DNA of 64,000 bases, taken from Pseudomonas lini (lineage in GTDB: Bacteria; Pseudomonadota; Gammaproteobacteria; Pseudomonadales; Pseudomonadaceae). A model generated the notes under the pieces. The model was given only the letters and a program-made list of their open reading frames with translations. It was not told the DNA's origin and made no database searches. Location: positions 806,001 through 870,000 of the forward strand of contig NZ_OZ061318.1 in the NCBI RefSeq assembly GCF_964063345.1, read 5' to 3'. Below, piece after piece: positions 55,980 through 64,000 of the stretch (the stretch's first letter is position 1; every line of letters starts with the position of its first letter). The position numbers and the translations under genes are program-made.

Positions 55980-58403
55980 TCAGAAGTCGACCGTCGCCGA
56001 AAGGAGGTAGGTGCGCGGGGTCGCGAGCGTCAAGCCAGGCTCGCTGTCATCCGAGGCCCCGGCCGAACTCCAGTAGCGTTTGTCCGCCACGTTCTCGACA
56101 TTGGCACGCAGGGTGATGTTCTTTTCGTCGACCTTGAATGCGTAGCGCGCCCCCACGTCGAAACGCTCCCAGGAGTCGATTTCCTTGTTGTTGGACTGGT
56201 CCAGATACTGCGAGCTGGAATAGAGGCCGCGACTGGTCAGGGTCAGGCCCTGCACGGTCGGCACATCCCACTCGGCGCCCAGGTTGACGTTGTATTTCGG
56301 CGTGGCCGGTGCCCGGTTGCCGTCAAAGGTGCCATTGGTGGTGTTGCTCAACTCACTGTCGATGTACATGACACCGCCGAGCAGGCGGAAACCATCGAGC
56401 GGTTCACCGAACACACTCAGCTCCACGCCCGTATTCTCGCGCTTGCCGTTCGGGCCGAAAACCCGCGTCGTGGCGTTGGTCTCATAGGCCGGCTGCTTGA
56501 TCCGGAACACCGCGGCGGTCACGGCGAACGCACCCGCGTCATACTTGGCGCCGACCTCGACCTGCCGACTGATGAATGGCGGAAATATCTCGTCCTCGTT
56601 CACAGAGGTCGACGGCGCGATCTTGCCTTGGCTCAGGCCCTCCATGTAGTTGGCATACAGCGACAGCTTATCGGTTGCCTTAAACAGGATGCCGCCCGAC
56701 GGCGAAACCTTTTCCTCATCGTAGGCCGTGGCGCCTTTGACATCATCCGTCCAGTCGTCAACCTTCACGCGCTGCCAGCGGGCGCCTAGGGTCAGCAGCA
56801 GCCGGTCATCGAAGAAACCCAGAGTGTCGGACAACGCCACGCCGCTGAAGCGGTTCTCGGTGTAGACCTTCGAATCGAGTCGAGTGGGCCTGCCGGGTGC
56901 TGGCGTTTCCACGGGGTCGTAGAGGTTGCTGCGGGCCGCGGCATAACGGGCGCCGCCATTTTCGAAGTCCATGTAGAAATAGCTGGCGGCCAGGTTGACT
57001 TCATGGCTCACCGGGCCGGTATGAAACCAGTTGCGCACCCCTGCCGTGGCCGTCCGGACATTTTCGTCTCGGGTGAAGTCACGCGGCTGAACGCTGAAAT
57101 CGCCGGCATCATTGGTGACCGCAACGGCATGCCGGAGGAAGTCATGATTGCTTTTACGCGCGCCCACGCCGCCGTACAGCATGACCGAATCGCTGACATC
57201 GAATTCGCCGTTCACCGCCCCGAAAGTGTCGTTGGTACTCGCCTTGCTCCAGGGCTGCGCATAGTTGTGACGCACATCGTTCGCATTCGGCACCTTGGCA
57301 TTGGCGCCGACCTGCACGCGCTCCTGCGGAGCGTCGGTATCACGCTCGGTGCGCCCGATGTCCGTCGAGAGCCGCAGGCGCTCACCGCGAAAATCCAGAC
57401 CCAGCACGGCCATCTCGCGGTCGACACTCTGGTGATCCCATTCGGTGTCGCCGGACTGCTTCACGCCGTTGAAACGAATGCCGAACTTGTTGTCTTCACC
57501 AAAGCGCCGGCCGACATCCACCGCACCGCCAACCTGATTGTCGGAAGCGTAGCTACCGGTAAACGAAGTGATGGGCTTGTCGGTCGCGCGCTTGGGCACC
57601 ACGTTGATCCCGCCACCCACACTGCCCCGCGGCGAGATGCCGTTGATGAGCTGGCTCGGGCCTTTGATGATGTCGACGCGGTCGGCCATCTCCATGTCGA
57701 TCGTATAGGTCGGCAGGACCCCGTAGAGACCGTTGTAGGCGACATCACTGTTGAACAGGCTGAGCCCGCGAATGGTGAACTGCTCATAACGCCCACCCGC
57801 CGGGTTGGTGGCGCGAACCGAGGGATCACTGGCGATCAGGTCGCCCAAGGTACGAGCCTGCAGGTTTTTGACCGCCTCGCCAGTGTAGGTGGTCATGCTG
57901 AACGGCGTTTCCATGAAGTCTTTTGAGCCTAGCAAGCCTTGCGAACCGCGGCGCGCGACCTGGCCGCCGGCATACACCTCGCCGCCCGCTCCGCCCGTGG
58001 CACCGAGAATCGAAGTGGGGGCCAGTTGCAGGCTGCTGCCTTCTGGCGCCGGGGTCAGGATGTAGGCCTGTTCGCCCACCGGCTGCAGTTGCAGACCGGA
58101 ATCCTGCAACAGCTGGGCAAAGCCCTCCTCGACCGCGTATTCGCCGGAAAGACCGGGGCTGGTGCGACCGCCTACCAGTGCCGGATCGACCGAGAGATTG
58201 ACGCCAGACAGACCGGCAAACCGGGTCAACGCATCGCTCAGGCTGCCGGCAGGCACCTGGTAATTGCGCCGGGCACTGTCTTCGGCCCAACTGGCAGTGA
58301 TGAATAACGGACTGGCACTCAGGCCCAGCATCAGGCTCAGGTGCAACAAGGGACGCAGGCGGGAAGAAGCCGGGCGCGGACAGCAAGGTATTACTGCGGG
58401 CAT
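55980..58403 (-). CDS. TonB-dependent siderophore receptor with STN signalling domain
   Basis: An 807-residue outer-membrane receptor from ATG 58403. Signal sequence, then a secretin/TonB short N-terminal domain (YQVPAGSLSDALTRFAGLSG ... QDSGLQLQPVGEQAYIL). The plug follows (TTYTGEAVKNLQARTLGDLI; IDMEMADRVDIIKGPSQLIN), then a 22-strand barrel ending in ...TPRTYLLSATVDF with a terminal Phe. The STN domain signals to the FecR-like protein encoded upstream. The ferric ligand is not predictable. Confidence 0.93.
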   Translation of the reverse strand: MPAVIPCCPRPASSRLRPLLHLSLMLGLSASPLFITASWAEDSARRNYQVPAGSLSDALTRFAGLSGVNLSVDPALVGGRTSPGLSGEYAVEEGFAQLLQDSGLQLQPVGEQAYILTPAPEGSSLQLAPTSILGATGGAGGEVYAGGQVARRGSQGLLGSKDFMETPFSMTTYTGEAVKNLQARTLGDLIASDPSVRATNPAGGRYEQFTIRGLSLFNSDVAYNGLYGVLPTYTIDMEMADRVDIIKGPSQLINGISPRGSVGGGINVVPKRATDKPITSFTGSYASDNQVGGAVDVGRRFGEDNKFGIRFNGVKQSGDTEWDHQSVDREMAVLGLDFRGERLRLSTDIGRTERDTDAPQERVQVGANAKVPNANDVRHNYAQPWSKASTNDTFGAVNGEFDVSDSVMLYGGVGARKSNHDFLRHAVAVTNDAGDFSVQPRDFTRDENVRTATAGVRNWFHTGPVSHEVNLAASYFYMDFENGGARYAAARSNLYDPVETPAPGRPTRLDSKVYTENRFSGVALSDTLGFFDDRLLLTLGARWQRVKVDDWTDDVKGATAYDEEKVSPSGGILFKATDKLSLYANYMEGLSQGKIAPSTSVNEDEIFPPFISRQVEVGAKYDAGAFAVTAAVFRIKQPAYETNATTRVFGPNGKRENTGVELSVFGEPLDGFRLLGGVMYIDSELSNTTNGTFDGNRAPATPKYNVNLGAEWDVPTVQGLTLTSRGLYSSSQYLDQSNNKEIDSWERFDVGARYAFKVDEKNITLRANVENVADKRYWSSAGASDDSEPGLTLATPRTYLLSATVDF

Positions 58404-58470
58404 TGATAGAGTTCTCTTGATTCGTTCACATGCCTTGAATGACAAGCGAGTCGAAAAAAGGGGACAGGCT

Positions 58471-59415
58471 TCAGACACTATTTTTGCGCGGCAGCAACGT
58501 CACCCAATAACGGGTACGTGAATGCACCTCCAGCGGCAGGCTGGCCGCGAGCAGCGCGAGGACGCGATCGGTATCGTCCAGGCGGAAACTGCCAGTGACA
58601 CGCAACGCTTCAAGCTCCGGCTCCCAACGCAGCACACCCGGTCGATAAGTGCCGAGTTCGCGCAGGAAATCTCCCAGCGGCTGGTTTTTCGCCATCAGCA
58701 CGCCCTCTCGCCAACCCGGCGCAAGCACATCGAATGGGCTGATCGGCCCGACACCGGTTGCTTGAAGACTGACTTGTTGACCACTGCGCAAAGCCAACAC
58801 CGGCCCCTGCAAGGGCTGCAGTTGCACGGCGCCGTTGTACACCGACACGCGGCAACCGCTCGCTTGCTGACGCACACAGATTTCGCTTTGGCTGACGATG
58901 ATCTGTCCAAACTCCGTTTGGATCGTCAACGGCGACGCGCCCGGCACCCTCAGCGACAACTCCCCCTCAATCAGCTTCAAGCGCCGACTCTGCAAATCCA
59001 CATCGACGGCACTGGTCGTGTTGAGCTGCAAGGAACTGCCATCAGCGAGCTGCAGCTGTTTGCGCTCCCCGGTGGCCGTATGCAGATCGGCTCGCCAGAC
59101 ATCCAGGGGCAATTGTCGGCTAATCAGCCATGCCGCTGGCACCAACGCCACCGCACCCAATGCACGCTTGAGTACCACACGCCGACCCGGCTCGGGACGA
59201 TCCAGACTTTTGAGCGCCAAAGCTGAAGGCAGCTCAGCAAACCGCTGACGCAAGGCTTGAGCCTTCTGCCAGGCCTGCTCGTGACTGACGCAACTGTCGC
59301 GCCAGCGCTGCAGATTCGCATGATCCCGCTCACTGGCACTTCCAGATTCCAGCAAGGCGAGCCACTGCGCGGCAGCTCGCACCGCCTGACGGGCATCGGG
59401 CACTGGGCTGTTCAC
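58471..59415 (-). CDS. FecR-like anti-sigma/signal transducer
   Basis: A 314-residue protein if started at GTG 59415, which overlaps the sigma stop as GTGA; a TTG at 59433 is an alternative. The cytoplasmic N-terminal domain (AAAQWLALLESGSASERDHA, WQKAQALRQRFAELP) binds sigma. A membrane helix (ALGAVALVPAAWLI) and periplasmic FecR domain (ATGERKQLQLADGSSLQLNT) follow. It passes the occupied-receptor signal to the sigma factor. Confidence 0.93.
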   Translation of the reverse strand: MNSPVPDARQAVRAAAQWLALLESGSASERDHANLQRWRDSCVSHEQAWQKAQALRQRFAELPSALALKSLDRPEPGRRVVLKRALGAVALVPAAWLISRQLPLDVWRADLHTATGERKQLQLADGSSLQLNTTSAVDVDLQSRRLKLIEGELSLRVPGASPLTIQTEFGQIIVSQSEICVRQQASGCRVSVYNGAVQLQPLQGPVLALRSGQQVSLQATGVGPISPFDVLAPGWREGVLMAKNQPLGDFLRELGTYRPGVLRWEPELEALRVTGSFRLDDTDRVLALLAASLPLEVHSRTRYWVTLLPRKNSV

Positions 59416-59921
59416 AGCTCCACCGACAGGCAATGCTCATAGGCTTGCGCCATGTAGCGTTTGATCGTGCGCTCCGATACCCGCAGGCGCTCGGCAATTT
59501 GCTGATAGTTCAAGCCTTCCAGCTGACTCCAGAGAAACGCCCTGCGCACTGCCGCCGGCAATCCATCGAGCAGTTCATCCAGGGCTTGCAGCGTTTCGAG
59601 CAACAACCAGCGCTGCTCGGGCGACGGCACACAGTCTTCCGGCAACGCCGCCAGTGCCGCCAGATAAGCCTGCTCGAGGCTTCGACGCTTATAGAAATTA
59701 CTCAGCAGGCGTTTGCCCACGGTCAGGAGATAGGCACGGGGCTCTTGCAGATCGGCAATTCGTTGAGAGCTGGCGAGTAAACGCAGGAACGTATCCTGAC
59801 TGAGGTCCGCCGCATCACAGCCATTGCCCATGCGTCTTCTCAACCAGCCTTCCAGCCAGCCACGGTGATCGCGGTACAGGTCGTGGAAAGTTTGCTCCTT
59901 CGGCATCGCCACATCACTCAT
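59412..59921 (-). CDS. ECF sigma factor, FecI/PvdS-like iron-starvation type
   Basis: A 169-residue sigma-70-like factor. Region 2 (FHDLYRDHRGWLEGWLRRRM, AADLSQDTFLRLLA) and region 4 (LPAAVRRAFLWSQLEGLNYQ, QIAERLRVSERTIKRYMAQA) are intact. First of the sigma/anti-sigma/receptor set; a Fur-like box lies upstream. Confidence 0.93.
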   Translation of the reverse strand: MSDVAMPKEQTFHDLYRDHRGWLEGWLRRRMGNGCDAADLSQDTFLRLLASSQRIADLQEPRAYLLTVGKRLLSNFYKRRSLEQAYLAALAALPEDCVPSPEQRWLLLETLQALDELLDGLPAAVRRAFLWSQLEGLNYQQIAERLRVSERTIKRYMAQAYEHCLSVEL

Positions 59922-59956
59922 CTCAAGAAGCCCTGTGCCAAGGAGTTATCGTAAAT

Positions 59957-59975
59957 GAGAGTGATTCTAATTAAT
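59957..59975. promoter_or_regulatory. Fur-box-like site before the ECF sigma gene
   Basis: GAGAGTGATTCTAATTAAT matches the 19-base Fur consensus at 12 positions and lies 36 bases before the sigma start. Iron repression of such sigma genes is the family rule. Confidence 0.6.
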
Positions 59976-60067
59976 GTCGGAGCTGTGAACCAAGTCCTTT
60001 ATGCAATCGGGGCGCAGAAAGGTTGGACGGGAAGGACATGAGAGAGGAAAAGCCAAATCGCAGACAC

Positions 60068-60093
60068 AAAAAACCCCGGTCTTTCGACCAGGG
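60068..60093 (-). terminator. Terminator of the tRNA-Val/Asp/Asp transcript
   Basis: The reverse strand reads CCCTGGTC, GAAA loop, GACCGGGG (one G-U), then TTTTTT. It lies about 90 bases after the last tRNA. Confidence 0.85.
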
Positions 60094-60180
60094 TCTTTGC
60101 TATCGACTCGAAACAGACACTGGCTTTACCAGCGGCTTGCTTCGTAGCTCCAAGGCGTTCAGTGGGCCTTGAGGCAGATA

Positions 60181-60257
60181 TGGCGCAGCGGACGGGACTC
60201 GAACCCGCGACCCCCGGCGTGACAGGCCGGTATTCTAACCGACTGAACTACCGCTGC
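60181..60257 (-). tRNA. tRNA-Asp (GTC), copy 2
   Basis: A 77-base cloverleaf with encoded CCA. Acceptor GCAGCGG/CCGCTGC, anticodon loop CTGTCAC (GTC), T-loop TTCGAGT. It is identical to the copy at 60350. Confidence 0.96.
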
Positions 60258-60349
60258 GTATCGCTTTGGACTTTCGCCCAAGTAACTCGTCTGATTGAAA
60301 ACTCAGAAGCTTTTCAATCTCGAATCAGATAAATCTGACTCGGAAAATA

Positions 60350-60426
60350 TGGCGCAGCGGACGGGACTCGAACCCGCGACCCCCGGCGTGACAGGCCGGT
60401 ATTCTAACCGACTGAACTACCGCTGC
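60350..60426 (-). tRNA. tRNA-Asp (GTC), copy 1
   Basis: Identical in sequence to the copy at 60181, 92 bases apart, in the same orientation. The spacers differ, so the duplication covers essentially only the tRNA. Confidence 0.96.
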
Positions 60427-60481
60427 GCGTCGGTGGAGGCTTTTAAAAGCTTCCATCTTGCTTTCGCAAGACTCTCGGAAG

Positions 60482-60557
60482 TGGTGGGTGATGACGGGAT
60501 CGAACCGCCGACATTCTGCTTGTAAGGCAGACGCTCTCCCAGCTGAGCTAATCACCC
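60482..60557 (-). tRNA. tRNA-Val (TAC)
   Basis: A 76-base cloverleaf with encoded CCA. Acceptor GGGTGAT/ATCACCC, anticodon loop CTTACAA (TAC), T-loop TTCGATC. It is first in the reverse-strand tRNA set. Confidence 0.96.
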
Positions 60558-60659
60558 GTTTGCATCTCCGAGGCCGCGAAATTTACGCAGGTACCGAAGC
60601 TAAGTCAATACCCCGCTTGAAGTTTTTCTGAAAAAGACAAAATTGTGTCTTACACAGTC

Positions 60660-60768
60660 AGCCCGCTTTCGCGAGCAAGCCCGCTCCCACACTGAATTTA
60701 TGTCGATCACAAACCAGTGGTCTGCCGCAGATCCAGTGTGGGAGCGGGCTTGCTCGCGAAGACGGGGG
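60660..60768. repeat. GTGGGAGCGGGCTTGC-type REP pair
   Basis: Inverted REPs cgcgagcaagcccgctccca and tgggagcgggcttgctcgcg flank about 55 bases with the short complementary pair cactg/cagtg at their inner ends. Confidence 0.85.
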
Positions 60769-60806
60769 CACATTCAAGATCAATGCTGGAGACAGCGCCC
60801 GCCCTA

Positions 60807-61583
60807 TTACTCGCTGTAAATCATCTTCTTGGTCATGCCACCATCGACCACGAACTCCTGGCCCGTGACGAACCCGGCGTTCTTGGACAGCAACCACGCC
60901 ACCATCGCCGCCACGTCCTCCACCGTCCCTACCCTGCCCGCCGGATGCTGCGCATGATCGGCGTCCGTCAGCGGTTCGGCACGCCGTGCCGCCGGGTCTC
61001 GCGCGTCGATCCAGCCTGGACTGACCGCGTTGACGCGAATTTCCGGCCCTAAACTGATGGCCAAGGCGTGAGTCAGGGCCAACAGACCGCCCTTGCTCGC
61101 CGCATAAGCCTCTGTGTCGGGTTCTGACTGTGCGGCACGGGTCGAGGCCAGATTGACGATGGCGCCGCTGTGAGCGCGCAGGTACGGCGCACAATGCTTG
61201 GCCAACAGCATCGGCCCGCCGAGGTTCACCGCCAGCACCCGGTTCCAGTAGGTCAGATCGAGGCTTTCCAGGGTGATGTTGTGCGGGTCGGCCACCGCCG
61301 CATTGCACACCAGCGCATCCAGACGCCCGAACTGTCCCAGCACCTCGGCCACGCCCAGTGCCACCTGCGCTTCGTTCGCGACGTCCATGGCGATGAACCA
61401 GGCGTTTTCGCCAAGCACCTTCGCCACTTTCGAACCGCGCTCCCGATCCAGATCGGTCAGCACCACCTGCCAGCCTTCGCTGACCAGCCAGGCCGCAATC
61501 CCCAGACCGATGCCGCGCGCAGCACCGGTGACCAGCGCGACGCGACCATGGGTATTCGTGGTCGGCGTCGACAACTCGATCAC
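60807..61583 (-). CDS. Short-chain dehydrogenase/reductase
   Basis: A 258-residue Rossmann oxidoreductase. Cofactor motif [22 protein letters not shown], and catalytic Ser/Tyr/Lys ([17 protein letters not shown]). The GTG start overlaps the metZ stop (GTGA), so it is translated with metZ. The substrate is unknown. Confidence 0.9.
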   Translation of the reverse strand: MIELSTPTTNTHGRVALVTGAARGIGLGIAAWLVSEGWQVVLTDLDRERGSKVAKVLGENAWFIAMDVANEAQVALGVAEVLGQFGRLDALVCNAAVADPHNITLESLDLTYWNRVLAVNLGGPMLLAKHCAPYLRAHSGAIVNLASTRAAQSEPDTEAYAASKGGLLALTHALAISLGPEIRVNAVSPGWIDARDPAARRAEPLTDADHAQHPAGRVGTVEDVAAMVAWLLSKNAGFVTGQEFVVDGGMTKKMIYSE

Positions 61584-62791
61584 AAGGCAGCCAACCCGCG
61601 CGCCAGATCGGCCTGCAGGTCTGCCACGTCTTCCAGACCGACCGCAACGCGGATCAGGCTGTCACGGATCCCTGCCGCTTCACGCTCTTGCGGCGCGAGA
61701 CGGCCGTGAGAGGTGGTGCTCGGGTGCGTGATGGTGGTTTTGCTGTCGCCCAGGTTGGCGGTAATGGAGATCAGGCGAGTCGCATCGATAAAGCGCCAGG
61801 CGCCCTCTTTGCCGCCCTTGACCTCGAAACTCACGACCGCACCGAAACCCTTCTGCTGACGCTGGGCCAGTTCGTGCTGCGGATGGCTCTGGAGACCGGC
61901 GTAATGGACTTTCTCGATACCGTCCTGCTGCTCCAGCCATTCGGCGAGTTGCTGGGCATTGGCGCAGTGCGCCTTCATGCGCAGGCTCAGCGTTTCCAGC
62001 CCCTTGAGGAAGATCCAGGCGTTGAACGGGCTCAGGGTCGGCCCGGCAGTACGCAGGAAACCGACGACTTCTTTCATCTGCTCGCTACGACCGGCCACCA
62101 CGCCGCCCATGCAACGGCCTTGGCCGTCGATGAACTTGGTCGCCGAGTGCACGACGATGTCCGCGCCCAGCTTCAACGGCTGCTGCAACGCAGGCGTGCA
62201 GAAGCAGTTGTCGACCACCAGCATCGTGCCCTTGGCATGAGCAATTTCCGACAGCGCCTTGATATCTACCAGCTCGGCCAGCGGGTTGGACGGCGACTCG
62301 ACGAACAGCAATTTAGTGTTGGCCTTGATCGCCGCATCCCAGCCGGACAAGTCCGCCAGGGGCACGTAATCGACTTCGATGCCGAAGCGCTTGAAGTACT
62401 TTTCGAACAGGCTGATGGTCGAGCCGAATACGCTACGCGAGACCAGAACATGGTCCCCGGCGCTGCACAGGCTCATCACCACGGCCATGATCGCAGCCAT
62501 GCCAGTGGCAGTGGCCACGGCTTGTTCGGCGCTTTCCAGCGCGGCAATGCGCTCTTCGAACGCGCGCACGGTCGGGTTGGTGTAGCGCGAGTAAACGTTG
62601 CCCGGCACTTCACCGGAAAAGCGTGCCGCCGCATCGGCAGCGGTACGGAATACGTAGCTGGAAGTGAAGAACATCGGATCACCGTGTTCGCCTTCCGGCG
62701 TGCGGTGCTGACCGGCGCGTACGGCCAGGGTATCGAACGCTACGCCTTCTAGGTCGCTGTCCAGCCGACCGGCATCCCAATCCTGACTCAT
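61580..62791 (-). CDS. metZ: O-succinylhomoserine sulfhydrylase
   Basis: A 403-residue Cys/Met-metabolism PLP enzyme. PLP Lys219 in [27 protein letters not shown] and [11 protein letters not shown] are typical of MetZ. It makes homocysteine directly from O-succinylhomoserine and sulfide. It lies downstream of purF, as in other pseudomonads. Confidence 0.95.
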   Translation of the reverse strand: MSQDWDAGRLDSDLEGVAFDTLAVRAGQHRTPEGEHGDPMFFTSSYVFRTAADAAARFSGEVPGNVYSRYTNPTVRAFEERIAALESAEQAVATATGMAAIMAVVMSLCSAGDHVLVSRSVFGSTISLFEKYFKRFGIEVDYVPLADLSGWDAAIKANTKLLFVESPSNPLAELVDIKALSEIAHAKGTMLVVDNCFCTPALQQPLKLGADIVVHSATKFIDGQGRCMGGVVAGRSEQMKEVVGFLRTAGPTLSPFNAWIFLKGLETLSLRMKAHCANAQQLAEWLEQQDGIEKVHYAGLQSHPQHELAQRQQKGFGAVVSFEVKGGKEGAWRFIDATRLISITANLGDSKTTITHPSTTSHGRLAPQEREAAGIRDSLIRVAVGLEDVADLQADLARGLAAL

Positions 62792-62840
62792 GCTGTCACT
62801 CCTTGCCCTGCTCTTGATTTAGAGAGTCTTTAGTAGATAC

Positions 62841-62862
62841 AAAACCGGCCCCTCAGGGCCGG
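62841..62862 (-). terminator. Hairpin between purF and metZ
   Basis: The reverse strand reads CCGGCCC, TGAG loop, GGGCCGG, then TTTTG. It lies eight bases after the purF stop; metZ may rely on read-through or its own promoter. Confidence 0.8.
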
Positions 62863-62869
62863 TAGTTAC

Positions 62870-64000
62870 TCAGTTGTTGTACAGATCAATGATCGCACTG
62901 ACTGCCTGGGTCTTGACCTTGGAGGCATCGTTGCGTGCCTGCTCGATCTTGTTCAGGTAAGCCTCGTCGACGTCGCCGGTGACGTACTGGCCGTCGAACA
63001 CCGCGCAATCGAATTTCTCGATCTTGATCTTGCCGCCACCGACCGCTTCGATCAAGTCAGGCAGGTCCTGATAGATCAACCAGTCGGCGCCAATCAGGTC
63101 GGCAACGTCCTGGGTCGAACGGTTGTGGGCGATCAGCTCGTGAGCGCTCGGCATGTCGATGCCGTAGACGTTCGGGTAACGCACGGCCGGTGCCGCGGAG
63201 CAGAAATAGACGTTTTTGGCGCCGGCTTCGCGAGCCATCTGAATGATCTGCTTGCAGGTGGTACCGCGAACGATGGAGTCGTCCACCAACATCACGTTCT
63301 TGCCGCGGAATTCCAGCTCGATGGCGTTGAGCTTCTGGCGTACGGATTTTTTCCGTGCAGCCTGACCCGGCATGATGAAGGTCCGGCCGATGTAGCGGTT
63401 CTTCACGAAGCCTTCGCGGAACTTGACGCCCAAGTGGTTCGCCAGCTCCAGGGCCGCGGTGCGGCTGGTGTCCGGAATCGGGATGACCACGTCAATGTCG
63501 TGATCCGGACGCTCGCGCAGGATCTTCTCGGCAAGCTTCTCGCCCATGCGCAGGCGGGCCTTGTAGACCGAGACGCCGTCGATGATCGAGTCCGGACGCG
63601 CCAGGTAGACGTGTTCGAAAATGCACGGAGTCAGCGACGGGTTGGTCGCGCACTGACGGGTGTGCAGCTTGCCGTCTTCAGTGATGTAGACCGCTTCGCC
63701 CGGTGCCAGGTCGCGAATCAGGGTGAAACCGAGCACGTCCAGCGAAACGCTTTCGGAGGCGATCATGTACTCGACGCCTTCGTCGGTATGACGCTGGCCG
63801 AAGACGATCGGGCGGATGCCGTGCGGATCGCGGAAACCGACGATGCCGTAACCGGTCACCATCGCCACGACCGCGTAACCACCGACGCAACGGTTGTGCA
63901 CGTCGGTGACGGCAGCAAACACGTCTTCTTCGGTCGGCTGCAACTTGCCGCGCTGGGCCAGCTCGTGCGCGAACACGTTGAGCAGCACTTCCGAATCGGA
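62870..64000 (-). CDS. purF: Amidophosphoribosyltransferase, 5' part outside the window
   Basis: The C-terminal 377 residues of about 500. The frame runs open to the window edge (...[20 protein letters not shown]). The rest of the glutaminase domain and the phosphoribosyltransferase domain are present, with the PRPP motif [13 protein letters not shown]. The catalytic N-terminal Cys is beyond the edge. It is the first committed step of purine synthesis. Confidence 0.95.
   Translation of the reverse strand, partial: SDSEVLLNVFAHELAQRGKLQPTEEDVFAAVTDVHNRCVGGYAVVAMVTGYGIVGFRDPHGIRPIVFGQRHTDEGVEYMIASESVSLDVLGFTLIRDLAPGEAVYITEDGKLHTRQCATNPSLTPCIFEHVYLARPDSIIDGVSVYKARLRMGEKLAEKILRERPDHDIDVVIPIPDTSRTAALELANHLGVKFREGFVKNRYIGRTFIMPGQAARKKSVRQKLNAIELEFRGKNVMLVDDSIVRGTTCKQIIQMAREAGAKNVYFCSAAPAVRYPNVYGIDMPSAHELIAHNRSTQDVADLIGADWLIYQDLPDLIEAVGGGKIKIEKFDCAVFDGQYVTGDVDEAYLNKIEQARNDASKVKTQAVSAIIDLYNN

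Noticed and set aside
60660..60768. Inverted repeat as terminator of the SDR gene
   Set aside because: It is a standard REP pair without a T-tract; any effect on transcription would be secondary.

Overview
The window comes from a Pseudomonas chromosome, most likely the P. fluorescens group. The evidence is high-GC coding DNA, two families of Pseudomonas REP palindromes in many gaps, Pseudomonas-type small proteins (DUF6124, DUF1654, CigR-like), an rsmA/csrA gene, and the block thrS-infC-rpmI-rplT-pheS-pheT-ihfA-merR-tRNA-Pro. Nothing was searched against databases; names rest on recognised motifs and gene order.

Left part (1-14.7 kb): an unidentified lipoprotein-like gene cut by the window edge, then a DUF6124 gene behind a strongly structured leader. 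Next comes a catabolic cluster read here as hydroxyproline or related imino-acid use. It holds a polar amino-acid ABC transporter (binding protein, two permeases, ATPase), a fused aconitase-X (candidate cis-3-hydroxyproline dehydratase), a proline-racemase-fold enzyme with Ser/Thr in place of both catalytic Cys, a DapA-family lyase, an MHS-type MFS carrier, an aldehyde dehydrogenase (candidate alpha-ketoglutarate semialdehyde dehydrogenase) and a reverse-strand pyrroline/piperideine-2-carboxylate reductase beside a shortened AraC-type gene. Two identical 16-bp operator-like sites precede the binding protein and the lyase. The 3' end of the ABC ATPase gene plus a REP has been amplified into a 142-bp tandem array.

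15-26.6 kb: a DUF2235 (Tle1-like) hydrolase with a DUF2931 lipoprotein; a stretch of decayed genes (YeiH, TauD and quinone oxidoreductase fragments); a MocR regulator, a TIM-barrel isomerase-like protein and an MFS carrier; a divergent lysA/lysR pair of the E. coli type; small membrane and DinB proteins.

26.8-36.7 kb: conserved translation and DNA-bending genes on the reverse strand, then a cold-shock gene with a hairpin-bearing leader and several small secreted proteins.

36.7-45.7 kb: a group IIC intron inserted at the terminator of a ribose operon, rbsB-A-C-R-K-D plus a secreted nucleoside hydrolase, with a perfect LacI-type palindrome upstream of rbsB.

46-54.3 kb: periplasmic asparaginase/glutaminase; a LexA-boxed DUF1654-endA pair; a SPOR lipoprotein; csrA; membrane and glycine-rich proteins; and an AT-rich accessory stretch (phage lysis remnants, acyltransferase, broken membrane gene, IS3 remnant) beside tRNA-Val(GAC).

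54.4-64 kb: a PuuB-like oxidase, a MITE-like inverted repeat around a REP pair, a FecI/FecR/TonB-receptor iron module with a Fur-like box, tRNA-Asp x2 and tRNA-Val(TAC), an SDR gene, metZ and the 3' part of purF.
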